Below the pieces are notes generated by a model. The model made no database searches and was not told the origin of the DNA. It was given only the letters and a program-made list of their open reading frames with translations. The position numbers were made by a program, and so were the translations under genes. This document shows, in pieces, positions 25,260 to 34,677 of a stretch of DNA of 64,000 bases. Positions within the stretch are counted from its first letter, which is position 1. Every line of letters begins with the position of its first letter. The stretch is from an uncultured Rhizobiaceae group bacterium (GTDB taxonomy: Bacteria > Pseudomonadota > Alphaproteobacteria > Rhizobiales > Rhizobiaceae), in NCBI GenBank assembly GCA_937930845.1, contig CALHBJ010000014.1:1-64000 (forward strand). The letters are read 5' to 3'.

Positions 25260-26180
25260 ATGCCGTCACCTGTCCGCCCTGCGCCACATGTATTGCCAAG
25301 CCTTGCTCTCGTTGTGGGCGGTGCCCTGTGGGGATTGTTCTGGATACCAATAAGAGAGATTGGCGCGCTGGGATTTGAAGGGGCGTGGCCGGGGTTTCTT
25401 GTTTATCTGACTTGCACCGTCATCTTTGTGCCCATTGTGCTGGTGGGCAAAAATCTGGTCCGATCACCGCTGAAACATCTCATGTTGTGCGGCTTGTTTA
25501 CCGGCGCCGCCTTCACGCTTTACGCGGTCAGCGTGTTGCTCACCGATGTGGTGCGTGTGCTGCTGTTATTTTATCTCACGCCCGTGTGGAGCACGCTGCT
25601 GGGGGCCGTATTTCTTGGCGAGCGCATCACGGTCCACCGCATGCTGGCGTTAATTTGCGGGATTGTCGGACTGGCCGTGATACTGGGTGCGGGGCTTCAG
25701 TTTCCCTGGCCGCGCAATCTGGGAGACTGGCTGGCACTGGCGTCGGGTCTGTCGTGGACGATCGGGTCAATGTTGTTGTACCGCATGCCGCAAACGGGGG
25801 TGTTTGAGCAAATGCTGGCATTCGTCCTGGGCTGTGTTGCCGTTTCAATGATCTTTTTGGTGTTCGGCAATGCCAGTTTAAGCCCGCCTGTTGTCGTGCC
25901 GGATTTCGTGCCCGCACTCATTGTGGTTGTCTTAACGGCGCTGTTTGTCTTGCCGATCATGTATCTCACCCTTTGGCCGATCAGCATTTTGTCTCCTGGC
26001 CGGGCGGGTCTGTTGTTGATGAGTGAAGCACTTGTCGGCATTGCTTCCGCCGCCTGGCTGGCGGGGGAAGTGTTTGGCTTGCGGGAAATTCTGGGAGCGG
26101 TCTTAATTGTCGGCGCAAGTGCCATTGAAATTGTGGGCGCAGGTATGGGGCGTTCTGCGGCAGCGGGAAGCGTGCATTAG
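25260..26180 (+). CDS. EamA/DMT-family transporter
   Basis: A 306-residue membrane protein with ten predicted helices in two EamA repeats (for example ALVVGGALWGLFWIPIREIG in the first helix and SILSPGRAGLLLMSEALVGIAS in the second repeat). The substrate is unknown. It is transcribed divergently from the LacI-type repressor, with the operator at 25091 between them, so it may be induced together with the iol genes. That link is inferred from position only. No strong ribosome site precedes ATG 25260. Confidence 0.85.
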   Translation: MPSPVRPAPHVLPSLALVVGGALWGLFWIPIREIGALGFEGAWPGFLVYLTCTVIFVPIVLVGKNLVRSPLKHLMLCGLFTGAAFTLYAVSVLLTDVVRVLLLFYLTPVWSTLLGAVFLGERITVHRMLALICGIVGLAVILGAGLQFPWPRNLGDWLALASGLSWTIGSMLLYRMPQTGVFEQMLAFVLGCVAVSMIFLVFGNASLSPPVVVPDFVPALIVVVLTALFVLPIMYLTLWPISILSPGRAGLLLMSEALVGIASAAWLAGEVFGLREILGAVLIVGASAIEIVGAGMGRSAAAGSVH

Positions 26181-26195
26181 TTGAGAGGACGACCG

Positions 26196-26996
26196 CTAAG
26201 AGGGCGATGCCGCTGGTTGGGGAATTTTATCCAGGCCGCCAAGTGCAATGAAGTTGGGATTTCTAAATCCGGATTTTCCATAGCGAAGCGGTTGCCCATC
26301 GGTATCAACAATTTTTCCGCCCGCGGCCCGCAAAATGGCATCCCCGGCAGCCGTGTCCCATTCCATGGTCGGTCCAAAGCGGGGATAGATGTCGGCCTCT
26401 CCCGCTGCAAGCAAGCAGAATTTTAGGGATGAACCGGCTCTCTTATAGGTTTCAATGCCGCGTGCGTTTAAGAATAGTCTGGTTTGGTCGGTCAGGTGGG
26501 AACGGCTGGCAAGGGCGACCGGCGGCGTGTGGGGAGGGCGTATCTGTATCTTCTGGGGAGCTGAATTTTTGATGCGGCGATAGCAACCGAATTCGGTTGA
26601 GCCAAAATAGGCGGTCTGGGTGACGGGGATGAATATGACCCCCAGTACGGGCTGGGCATCGCGGATCAGCGCAATATTGAGGGTGAAGTCACCATTGCGG
26701 TTCACAAATTCCCGTGTGCCATCGATTGGGTCGATGAGGAAGAATTCACCGGTGGAATGATCGGTGAGATGGTTTTCCACCCGTTCTTCGCTGACAATTT
26801 CAATATGGGGAAAGTCGTTTTTTAGGCCTGAACAAATCGTTTCGTCAGCCACCTTGTCAGCCAGGGTGAGGGGACTGTTATCGGCCTTAAGCGATGTTTC
26901 AAAATTGATCCCATTGTAGATTTCGAGCACCAGATCGCTTGCCTTTTGCGCCAGGGTGCAAAGTGATGCAGCGATATTTTCAAGCTCCAAGGCCAT
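26196..26996 (-). CDS. cysQ: 3'(2'),5'-bisphosphate nucleotidase
   Basis: A 266-residue inositol-monophosphatase-superfamily enzyme. CysQ removes the 3' phosphate from PAP or PAPS in sulfate assimilation. The metal-binding set is complete: the Glu pair in IVSEERVENH, FLIDPIDGTREFVNRNGDF, and PTMEWDTAAGDAIL. REFVNRNGDF is typical of CysQ rather than SuhB. The gene converges with the EamA gene with about 15 bases between them, and stands alone. Confidence 0.9.
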   Translation of the reverse strand: MALELENIAASLCTLAQKASDLVLEIYNGINFETSLKADNSPLTLADKVADETICSGLKNDFPHIEIVSEERVENHLTDHSTGEFFLIDPIDGTREFVNRNGDFTLNIALIRDAQPVLGVIFIPVTQTAYFGSTEFGCYRRIKNSAPQKIQIRPPHTPPVALASRSHLTDQTRLFLNARGIETYKRAGSSLKFCLLAAGEADIYPRFGPTMEWDTAAGDAILRAAGGKIVDTDGQPLRYGKSGFRNPNFIALGGLDKIPQPAASPS

Positions 26997-27250
26997 GGCC
27001 TGATTATCTTTTCCCGGGCAGTCGTTGAGACATCTGGATCACCACAATGTGAAGCACCTGGCTGCGTCGATAGCCCAATCTGCGATGACATGCCATTGAG
27101 AATATGAAACTCTTTTCCCAAGCTGCGTCTTTTGGAGATGTGTGCCTACCATCCTCGCGTGTTGCGAAATGTGTTTGCAATCTACGAGATACCATCACAA
27201 TATTCGTGTGTGGTTAGACAAAATGAAACTCTATTGGAAAGTGAATCAAT

Positions 27251-27691
27251 ATGCAGTTGTCCCGTCTTTTAAAATTATCCCTTGCTGCGGGCCTGTTTGC
27301 GGCTGCTGTGGGAACATCTTTTGCTGCTGGTAATCCGGCGTCTGAACGTCAGGCACTGATGAAGAATGTTGGTGCTGCAACCAAGGCTGGTGCATCAATC
27401 GCGAAGGGTGAAGTTGAATTCGATCTTGTTGCTGCGCAGCTTGTTCTGCATACCATGAACGGTTCCGCCCTGGGATTTGGGTATATGTTCCCCGCCGGTT
27501 CTGAAACCGGGTCGGAGACGGAAGCATCTCCAAAGATTTGGGAAGATCGCGCTGGATTTGATGCTGCGGTGAATAAGTTTGTTGCCGATACCTCCGCCAA
27601 AGTGACCGACCTGGACAGTTTCAAGGCTGCTTTCGGGGCTGCTACTGCAAATTGCAGTTCTTGCCATAAAGCCTGGCGCGTCAAGAAATAA
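27251..27691 (+). CDS. Class II c-type cytochrome (c'/c556-like)
   Basis: A 146-residue periplasmic cytochrome. A signal peptide (hydrophobic core about residues 6-22, cleavage near SFAA) precedes a four-helix bundle of the cytochrome c' family (PF01322). The single haem site is C-terminal, CSSCHKAW, as in this family. A methionine in the N-terminal helix (RQALMKNVG) could be an axial ligand, which would make it c556-like. The gene for a dihaem cytochrome begins 3 bases after its stop, so the two are an operon. The redox partner is unknown. Confidence 0.9.
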   Translation: MQLSRLLKLSLAAGLFAAAVGTSFAAGNPASERQALMKNVGAATKAGASIAKGEVEFDLVAAQLVLHTMNGSALGFGYMFPAGSETGSETEASPKIWEDRAGFDAAVNKFVADTSAKVTDLDSFKAAFGAATANCSSCHKAWRVKK

Positions 27692-27694
27692 GCA

Positions 27695-28609
27695 ATGAAA
27701 AAAGCACTGGCAGTATTGGCCTTTTTAGCGGTTGTTGCTGCTGGTGTTTTTTACGGCCTCACGGCGCCAAATCGGCTAAGTGCCGAGGAGATTGACGCAT
27801 TGCCAACAGGCGATGCGTTGAAGGGCGAGACTGTGTTTTGGGCCGGCGGGTGCGCCAGTTGTCATTCCGCTCCCGGGGCAAAGGGCGATGCCAAACTGGT
27901 TCTTAGCGGTGGCCACGAGTTGAAAACGCCTTTTGGCATTTTCAGATCTCCCAATATTTCGCCCCATGCCGATGCGGGAATCGGAAACTGGTCGCCGGCT
28001 GATTTTGCCAATGCCATGCTGAAAGGGACATCGCCCAACGGTTCCCATTACTACCCCGCCTTTCCCTACACATCCTATGCGCGCATGACGCCTGGAGACG
28101 TGGTGGATCTTTTTGCCTATATTCTAACATTGCCAAAAAGCGACCAGGTGGCGGCGGACCATTCACTTGGTTTTCCATTTAACATTCGCCGCGGACTGGG
28201 ATTGTGGAAACGGGTTTTTCTAAGCCCTGACCCGGTGGTTGATCTTGCAACCAGCGACGCACAGGTGTTGCGTGGTCAATATCTTGTTGAGGGACCAGGG
28301 CATTGTGGTGCCTGCCACACGCCGCGCAACCTTGCTGGCGGTGCGGTATTGTCAAACTGGCTGGGGGGTGGCCCGGCTCCGGAAGGGGATGGGCGCATTC
28401 CCAATATCACGCCCCATGAAAGTGGTATTGGGTCGTGGAGCGCGGCCGAAATTGCTGAATCCTTGAAAACGGGATTTACCCCATCGTTCGATTCCTTTGG
28501 ATCGTCCATGGTGGCTGTTCAGGAGAACATGGCCAGGCTCACCGAAGCAGACAGGGCGGCAATCGCCGCCTATTTGAAAGCCATCAAGCCGGTGGCAAGC
28601 GCGAAATAG
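27695..28609 (+). CDS. Dihaem cytochrome c, membrane-anchored or exported
   Basis: A 304-residue protein with an N-terminal hydrophobic segment (about residues 4-23) that is either a signal peptide or an anchor. Two haem-binding motifs, CASCH near residue 53 and CGACH near residue 207, give two cytochrome c domains. Each is followed by an ITPH- or ISPHADAGIG-like stretch. The layout resembles the cytochrome subunits that take electrons from periplasmic alcohol, aldehyde or molybdenum dehydrogenases. A molybdenum hydroxylase is encoded about 3 kb downstream on the other strand and may be the partner; that is inference. Confidence 0.88.
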   Translation: MKKALAVLAFLAVVAAGVFYGLTAPNRLSAEEIDALPTGDALKGETVFWAGGCASCHSAPGAKGDAKLVLSGGHELKTPFGIFRSPNISPHADAGIGNWSPADFANAMLKGTSPNGSHYYPAFPYTSYARMTPGDVVDLFAYILTLPKSDQVAADHSLGFPFNIRRGLGLWKRVFLSPDPVVDLATSDAQVLRGQYLVEGPGHCGACHTPRNLAGGAVLSNWLGGGPAPEGDGRIPNITPHESGIGSWSAAEIAESLKTGFTPSFDSFGSSMVAVQENMARLTEADRAAIAAYLKAIKPVASAK

Positions 28610-28758
28610 CGTTCTGGTTGCAACAAATCGATTGATCTTGTTCAGCAATTGATAACCCAGAAAACACTTGCTTTAGCATCTTAACAACGTGGAAATCTTG
28701 GCCTGCCAGTTTCTTCCTGGTTTGGGATTCCGTCCCGTGACGGGGGAAAAGTGGATTC

Positions 28759-31179
28759 ATGCGGTTACGTACGGTTTTATTGGCAGCGTTTGTGTTTGTG
28801 ACGCTCGTGCCGTCGGTACTCTTTGGTTTCTGGTCTTATCAGTCGGGCATTGAACGCGAATTTTCTGAGGTTCGCGAACGTCACCAGCTGATTGCCGAAA
28901 GCCTTGAGTTATCGCTGGACCGGCATCGGTTGCATTTGATCAGCGGGTTGGAATCGGCTGCATCTGCATTGTTGCATGATCAAACACCACCCAATGTGGA
29001 AATGTTTCTCACCCGCCTCAACATTGATGCGGTGGCGCTTGTTGAAAAGAGCACGCTTCGCATAACCCGGCAAATTGGCAGCAATGTCATCAGCGCCCGC
29101 AGGGAAATCGATGCCGCCAACCTGATTGAGGTTGCAGGCAAGGCGAAGGTTGGCGAAACCATTTTCACGCCATTGATTGTCACGCGCAGCGGCAGGCGCG
29201 TGATGTATGCCGTGCAGACAATGCAGGATTATGTGGCGGTTGCGGAAATCAATCTGAATTTCTTTTTGGATGTGGTGGAAAATATCAAATTTGGCAAAGA
29301 CGGGCATGCGCTGGTTCTTGACCGGCTGGGTCAGGTGCTGGCCAAACCGAAACGGTTCGCCGAGCAAATTCCAGACAATTTGAGCGATGTGGCGGCCATC
29401 CAGCGGGTTATCTCTGGTGCGCAGGGTGTTGTGCGGTTCAATTATCCAGGAGAAACACAGGTTCTTATTGCGGGCGCGGCAACGGTGTCAGAAGCCGGTT
29501 GGGGCATATTCATTCCTCAGCCGATAGCCGAGATCAACGCCAAGGTGGCAGCAACGCTCAACACCACGCTGACCGCATTGCTGATTGGCCTGTCGCTGGC
29601 GGCAGGTGCGATTGCGCTGTTGATGCGCTGGTTGGCATGGCCGCTTGAACGGGTTGTGGCCTCCATGAAAGACAATGCACGCCGCAAGAAGCTTTCGCCA
29701 CTGGAAGCAGGAGAAGATGGCGGGGCTGTGCGTGAGTTCAAGGAACTGGAACGCAGCTACAATTTCATGGTCAAGCGCGTGAACCTGGCTAACAAGGAAG
29801 TGGAGAGGCTGGCCTATCGGGATTCTGTGACCGGCTTGCCCAATCGTGAAAAATTTCAGTCGACGCTGTCAGCACGTTTGGAAAATGACGAGACGCTGGA
29901 AACAGGTGGCTGTGTGGTCTTTGTCGACATGGACAATTTCAAAGAGGTCAACGATCTGCACGGACATGACGTGGGAGACGACTTCCTGCGGGCGGTTGCT
30001 GCCACGCTGGCTGATGTGGCCAAGCGGCACCATGAATTGCTGCTTGTCACCAATGGCCAGAAAAAGATTTCGCCACCCATGGTGAGCCGGATCGGGGGAG
30101 ATGAGTTCACAATTCTGATGTCGGGCATGACCGATACCTATGCGGTGAACGAGTTCCTGGATGATATTCGGCGCAGCATTGCGCAACCGACCAGCGAAGT
30201 CGGGTTTAACAACAGATGCAGCGCAAGTATTGGCTGTGCGCGCTATCCCGACGACGCCACGACAACATCGTCGTTGATCAAGCGGGCTGATATTGCGATG
30301 TATCACGCCAAGAATGGCGGTAAGAACCGGGCAGAATTGTTCCGCCACGAGATTGGCACCCGCACGGAGGCAGAGATCCGCCGCGATGTGCTCTATGCCA
30401 TCGAGAATGATGAACTGAAGCTGCAATATCAGCCCAAGGTCAATGCTGCGGACCGTAGCGTGGCCGGTGTTGAAGCGCTGGTGCGCTGGCATCATCCCGA
30501 CCTTGGCATATTGCCCCCTAACACGTGGATCCCAGCCATAGTGAACTCCCATGTTATTGTGAAACTGGGTGAGTGGGTTGTTCGACAAACCATCAAGGAT
30601 CAGGCTGTGTGGCGGATGCAGGGGCATGAACTCAGCGTGGCCGTCAATATTGGTTCAAAGCATTTTATTGCACCCAAATTCGTTGAATTCCTCAACGCCA
30701 CATTGCTTGAATTCGGCCTGGAAGCACACAGCCTGCAACTGGAAGTGACGGAAGATGTCCTGTTCGGTTCAGATGAGTCGGCGGCGGATATTCTCAACCG
30801 TCTGCGCACGCTTGGCTATAAGGTTGCCATTGATGATTTTGGCAAGGGCTATTCAAATCTTGCCCGCCTGGCCCAATTGCCGGTTGATTTCATCAAGCTC
30901 GACCGGTCCATTGTGGAAGGCGCACAAAAAGACCCACGGGTGAGGAGTATCCTTGCAACCTCAATTGATCTGGCCCGGCAGCTTGGTTGCAAAACCATTG
31001 CGGAGGGTGTTGAGACCGTTCGACAGGTGGATTTTGTAACCCATATGGGTGCGGATATGCTGCAGGGCTATTATTTCTCCAAAAGCCTCAGCAGCAAAGA
31101 CCTGCTCAGCTGGCTCAACAAAGTGCATGTCAATTCTGTCCATGAGCAACAGCGTCAGATTGAAGCTGCTGTCGGCTGA
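28759..31179 (+). CDS. Membrane-bound GGDEF-EAL cyclic-di-GMP protein
   Basis: An 806-residue signalling protein. A first membrane helix (about 7-27) and a second (about 272-292) enclose a periplasmic sensor region of probable dCACHE type, followed by a HAMP-like linker. The GGDEF domain (about 350-520) has an intact RIGGDEF and FVDMDNFKEVNDLHGHD, so diguanylate cyclase activity is possible. The inhibitory RxxD motif before GGDEF is missing, and about 12 extra residues lie ahead of the motif. The EAL domain (about 545-790) has EALVRWHHP, a catalytic DDFGKGYSNL, and Glu in KTIAEGVET, so phosphodiesterase activity is also likely. The gene stands alone and converges with the molybdenum hydroxylase operon. 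Confidence 0.93.
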   Translation: MRLRTVLLAAFVFVTLVPSVLFGFWSYQSGIEREFSEVRERHQLIAESLELSLDRHRLHLISGLESAASALLHDQTPPNVEMFLTRLNIDAVALVEKSTLRITRQIGSNVISARREIDAANLIEVAGKAKVGETIFTPLIVTRSGRRVMYAVQTMQDYVAVAEINLNFFLDVVENIKFGKDGHALVLDRLGQVLAKPKRFAEQIPDNLSDVAAIQRVISGAQGVVRFNYPGETQVLIAGAATVSEAGWGIFIPQPIAEINAKVAATLNTTLTALLIGLSLAAGAIALLMRWLAWPLERVVASMKDNARRKKLSPLEAGEDGGAVREFKELERSYNFMVKRVNLANKEVERLAYRDSVTGLPNREKFQSTLSARLENDETLETGGCVVFVDMDNFKEVNDLHGHDVGDDFLRAVAATLADVAKRHHELLLVTNGQKKISPPMVSRIGGDEFTILMSGMTDTYAVNEFLDDIRRSIAQPTSEVGFNNRCSASIGCARYPDDATTTSSLIKRADIAMYHAKNGGKNRAELFRHEIGTRTEAEIRRDVLYAIENDELKLQYQPKVNAADRSVAGVEALVRWHHPDLGILPPNTWIPAIVNSHVIVKLGEWVVRQTIKDQAVWRMQGHELSVAVNIGSKHFIAPKFVEFLNATLLEFGLEAHSLQLEVTEDVLFGSDESAADILNRLRTLGYKVAIDDFGKGYSNLARLAQLPVDFIKLDRSIVEGAQKDPRVRSILATSIDLARQLGCKTIAEGVETVRQVDFVTHMGADMLQGYYFSKSLSSKDLLSWLNKVHVNSVHEQQRQIEAAVG

Positions 31180-31199
31180 TTGGGCCAACGGATCGACGA

Positions 31200-33479
31200 T
31201 CAACTCACAAAGTCGACCTCTTTGCTAAAGGGCATCTGGCGCAACCTCTTGCCGGTTGCAGCAAATATGGCATTGGCAAGCGCTGGTATCGCTGCAGGTG
31301 TTCCAGGTTCTCCGGCGCCGCCCATGTGTTCGGCGTTTTCCAATAGAGTGACTTCAATATTGGGGCACTGATTGATGCGTAAGGCATCGTAGGAATCGAA
31401 ATTGGTCTGCTCGACCATGCCATCATCGAATGTGATTTCCTGTCCAATGCATGAGGACAGGCCATAAATGATGCCGGACTGTATCTGGGTTTTAACGATC
31501 TGTGGGTCGAGAACCGTGCCCAGATCCGCCGCACACCACACATTTTCAATTTTGATCTCGTCATCGACCATGGCGATTTCAACGACCTGCGCAACCCAGG
31601 TTCCAAACGACAGATTGAACGCCAGTCCTTTGCTGCGGCCGGGTATATTGGCGGCTGTCCAGTTGGACATTTTTGCCACTTCCTCCAGAACTGCCAGCGC
31701 GACGGGATGTTTGGCCATGGTTTTGCGTCTGAATTCGAGGGGGTCCATGCCAGATTTGACAGCCAGTTCGTCCATAAAACCTTCGTGGAAAAATCCGTTA
31801 TAGGAATTGCCAACCGAGCGCCAGAAACCCACCGGGATGTTGAGCGGCGCCTTGATGCCGGAAACGCGGTAATCGGCGAAATCATAGGGCTGGTTGAACG
31901 ACCCGTCGGTGATTGAATTGTCCGGCCCAACGGCGGGTATCGATGGGAATGTTCGCGCCAAAATGCTGCCAACGATAGATGGACAGGCAATGCGCATATC
32001 CACCGCGCGGGGGATACCATCGTCCCCCATGCGGGCTCGAAAACGCCCAACCGCGGCAGGCCGATACATGTCGTGGGTTGTGTCTTCTTCGCGGGTCCAG
32101 ACCAGTTTGACCGGTTTGCCGTTTGTATGTTTCGCCAGGCGCGCAGCATATCGGGGAACATCGACCTCGGCCCGGCGACCAAAGCCGCCACCAAGAAAGG
32201 TTGAATGGATGAACGTCTTTTCTTCCGCCACGCCTGCTTCGCTGGCCACATCTGACCTGACGATGGTTTGTGCTTGGGTGCCCAGCCACATATCCAGTCG
32301 ACCATTGGCCAGTTGTGCAGTCGCGTTCATGGGCTCCATCGTTGTGTGGGCAAGAAACGGAACCCGATATTCCGCCTCAACGATGCTCTCTCTTGGGGCA
32401 TCGGCAAAAGCCAAATCCACATCCCCATCATTGCGCAGATTGTCGCCTTCTCCCGTTTTTGCCGCCTTCACAATCACGTCCATTATGGCATCGGTATTTG
32501 GCGGATAGGGTGCTTTGGCCCATTCAATCTCAACCGCTTCGGCCCCTTTGAAGGCGGCCCAGGTGTTGGTGGCAATCACGCCGATGCCTCCACCGAAGAG
32601 TTCTTCTTGTGGGCCGGTCATGTCGACGACCTTGACCACGCCCTTGATCTTAAGCGCTTCGGTTGCATCGAATTTGATCATGGCCCCGCCCAGTCGCGGG
32701 TTCATTTTTACCGTGGCATAGAGCATGTCCGGCAGGTCCACATCCATGCCGAAAATATCCTGGCCGGTTACTTTGGCGCGCATGTCGTTGCGCGCAACGG
32801 ACTTGCCCAAAATGCGCCAGTCCGATTTCTCGCGCAGCTGAATATCGCTTGGAGGAGAGAGTTGTGCGGCGTCTTTTGCCAGTTCGCCAAAGCTCATCGT
32901 GGTGCCATTGGGCAGAACGATCATGGCGTCCTTTGCGGTCAGTTCACCAATGGGTATTCCAGATTTGTTGGAAGCTGCCAGTTTGAGCGTTTCGCGGGCG
33001 GTGCAGCCGGCCAGCCGCATTTTGTCAAACGCATCCTTTGTGGAAGACGAGCCGCCGGTGACCTGCAGACCCAGAACCTGGCCCACCGTGCCCATGGCTG
33101 TGCGGGTGGCCTGGGCGGTCAGGGACCGGTTGAAATGGGGCACGGGCGCGCCGTCTTCCAGCATGGCAGAATTGAAATAGGCGTAAGAGGCTGGCGCGAA
33201 TTCGGTCTTGATATCGGCCACATCCATATTGAGTTCTTCGGCCACCAGTGCGGTAAGGGTTGTGGTGATGCCCTGACCCATTTCGGCGCGCGGAACCAGT
33301 ACGGTTACGTCATTGTCGCTGGAGATTTTCAAGAAGGGATTGAATGTGGATTCGCCTTCGGCGAGGTTATCTTCCAGCGGATTTGGATAGGGGGTGCGGA
33401 TTTTATAGGCCCCAAAGGCAACGCCACCAGCAATTGCTGCCGTACCGATCAGGAATGTGCGGCGCAGAATTTTGCCCAT
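31200..33479 (-). CDS. Molybdenum hydroxylase large subunit (IorB-like)
   Basis: A 759-residue molybdopterin-binding subunit of the xanthine dehydrogenase family, most like the isoquinoline 1-oxidoreductase beta subunit or periplasmic aldehyde dehydrogenases. A twin-arginine signal (LRRTFLIGTAAIAGGVAFG) starts the protein, so it is exported folded. The Moco region includes FLGGGFGRRAEVD and, near the end, GGAGEPGTPAAIPA with the catalytic glutamate. The start at ATG 33479 is chosen because it puts the Tat motif at the N-terminus. It follows the small iron-sulfur subunit gene after 4 bases. No FAD subunit is encoded, so electrons probably pass to a cytochrome. Confidence 0.9.
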   Translation of the reverse strand: MGKILRRTFLIGTAAIAGGVAFGAYKIRTPYPNPLEDNLAEGESTFNPFLKISSDNDVTVLVPRAEMGQGITTTLTALVAEELNMDVADIKTEFAPASYAYFNSAMLEDGAPVPHFNRSLTAQATRTAMGTVGQVLGLQVTGGSSSTKDAFDKMRLAGCTARETLKLAASNKSGIPIGELTAKDAMIVLPNGTTMSFGELAKDAAQLSPPSDIQLREKSDWRILGKSVARNDMRAKVTGQDIFGMDVDLPDMLYATVKMNPRLGGAMIKFDATEALKIKGVVKVVDMTGPQEELFGGGIGVIATNTWAAFKGAEAVEIEWAKAPYPPNTDAIMDVIVKAAKTGEGDNLRNDGDVDLAFADAPRESIVEAEYRVPFLAHTTMEPMNATAQLANGRLDMWLGTQAQTIVRSDVASEAGVAEEKTFIHSTFLGGGFGRRAEVDVPRYAARLAKHTNGKPVKLVWTREEDTTHDMYRPAAVGRFRARMGDDGIPRAVDMRIACPSIVGSILARTFPSIPAVGPDNSITDGSFNQPYDFADYRVSGIKAPLNIPVGFWRSVGNSYNGFFHEGFMDELAVKSGMDPLEFRRKTMAKHPVALAVLEEVAKMSNWTAANIPGRSKGLAFNLSFGTWVAQVVEIAMVDDEIKIENVWCAADLGTVLDPQIVKTQIQSGIIYGLSSCIGQEITFDDGMVEQTNFDSYDALRINQCPNIEVTLLENAEHMGGAGEPGTPAAIPALANAIFAATGKRLRQMPFSKEVDFVS

Positions 33480-33483
33480 GGGT

Positions 33484-33942
33484 CTAGGTCTCCGACTGGG
33501 ATTTGGCGGCGCGTTTGATTGCTGCGCGGATTTGGGGATAGGAGCCACAACGGCATAAATTGTCAGCCATGGCACCGTCGATATCCGTGTCCGTTGGGTT
33601 GGGATTATCACGTAACAGGGCGACCGCGCTCATGATCTGACCCGACTGACAATACCCGCACTGGGGCACCTGTTCGGCGACCCATGCGGCCTGAACCGGG
33701 TGGAGGGCCTCGCCATTTGCCAGACCATCAATTGTTGTCACCTGTCCTTCCACACTGCCGACCGGTAAGGTGCATGAACGTTGGGGCTCGCCATCAATGA
33801 GGACGGTGCAGGCACCGCACATGGCAATACCGCACCCAAATTTTGGCCCCTTGATTCCAGCCAGATCGCGCAATGCCCAAAGCAAGGGCATCTGCGGGTC
33901 GGCATCAATGTCGATGGTTTGGCCGTTTACACTGAGGTTCAT
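33484..33942 (-). CDS. Molybdenum hydroxylase [2Fe-2S] subunit (IorA-like)
   Basis: A 152-residue iron-sulfur subunit. The plant-ferredoxin-type cluster is bound by [11 protein letters not shown] and a later Cys in RSCTLP. The second, C-terminal cluster is bound by [10 protein letters not shown] and CRCGSY. It passes electrons from the molybdenum centre of the large subunit. The start at ATG 33942 has GGAGAG upstream. The protein has no signal and is presumably carried across the membrane with its Tat-tagged partner. It is divergent from the tetR gene, with a 55-base shared promoter region. Confidence 0.92.
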   Translation of the reverse strand: MNLSVNGQTIDIDADPQMPLLWALRDLAGIKGPKFGCGIAMCGACTVLIDGEPQRSCTLPVGSVEGQVTTIDGLANGEALHPVQAAWVAEQVPQCGYCQSGQIMSAVALLRDNPNPTDTDIDGAMADNLCRCGSYPQIRAAIKRAAKSQSET

Positions 33943-33962
33943 TACAAATCTCTCCAGGTTTC

Positions 33963-33995
33963 TTGACAAAATATCAAAAAATGTCAGATTGTCAA
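33963..33995. promoter_or_regulatory. Inverted repeats in the iorA-tetR divergent promoter
   Basis: TTGACA at 33963-33968 is mirrored by TGTCAA at 33990-33995. An internal TGTCA at 33982-33986 gives a second, shorter dyad with the same left arm. TTGACA also fits a -35 box. The region is the only space between the two divergent starts, so it is the likely site where the TetR regulator represses both directions. Confidence 0.5.
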
Positions 33996-33997
33996 AT

Positions 33998-34579
33998 ATG
34001 AGTGACGCAACGCATATGCGAAAATCCGCAATCATAGTGGCTGCACAGGGGGTAATTGCCACCTATGGGTTCAAGCGCACATCAATGGAAGACATTGCGC
34101 ATGCAGCGGGTGTGTCGCGCCCCGCGCTTTATCAAAGCTTTGCCAATAAAAAGGACATTTATCGGGCAATCATCCGTTCTCACATTGATGAAATTCAAGC
34201 CAGACTGGATCTTGGCTTTGAAGAAACGTTGCCGCTTCATGAAAGATTGGGGGCCATATTTGATATTGCGGTGCTTGAACCGCACCGGCTTTTGGAAGGC
34301 ATGCCCCATGGGGAAGAGGTGCTGGGTCTGAAGGACGAATATGCCAGCGATCTGTTTTTGGATTTTAGAAATTACCTGCGCAATGCGGTTCAAACCCAAC
34401 TGACAGGTGCCGGAAAGATTGACCAACAGCGCGCCGATGATCTCAGCACAGTCATTGATCTGGCTATTTACGGGCTTAAAAGTGAGCGTCGAACGGTTCG
34501 TGAGATGGAGGGGGAAATCCAGCGCCTGCTACGAGTGGTTGTCCCGATGGCAAGTTCAATGGGTGGCGCGGCGGTTTGA
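33998..34579 (+). CDS. TetR-family regulator of the molybdenum hydroxylase
   Basis: A 193-residue TetR regulator. The N-terminal helix-turn-helix reads [28 protein letters not shown]. The C-terminal helical ligand-binding part has no recognisable ligand signature. The gene is divergent from the iorA-iorB pair, and palindromic elements between them make it the probable repressor of that operon. The ligand, perhaps the aldehyde or heterocycle oxidised by the enzyme, is unknown. The frame is open further upstream, but that stretch is antisense to iorA. Confidence 0.9.
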   Translation: MSDATHMRKSAIIVAAQGVIATYGFKRTSMEDIAHAAGVSRPALYQSFANKKDIYRAIIRSHIDEIQARLDLGFEETLPLHERLGAIFDIAVLEPHRLLEGMPHGEEVLGLKDEYASDLFLDFRNYLRNAVQTQLTGAGKIDQQRADDLSTVIDLAIYGLKSERRTVREMEGEIQRLLRVVVPMASSMGGAAV

Positions 34580-34677
34580 CCCTACACATCGCCTCTGCTG
34601 GCTGTTAGAAACTGTTCAGCGTTCAGAAGTTTGTTCACAAGCTTGCTCCCATGCTTGCTCGAAGGGGTTTAATATCA

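Noticed and set aside
32268-33518. A 416-codon open frame on the plus strand
   Set aside because: It is antisense to the molybdenum hydroxylase large subunit, which has full family motifs and a Tat signal. The plus frame shows no motifs.
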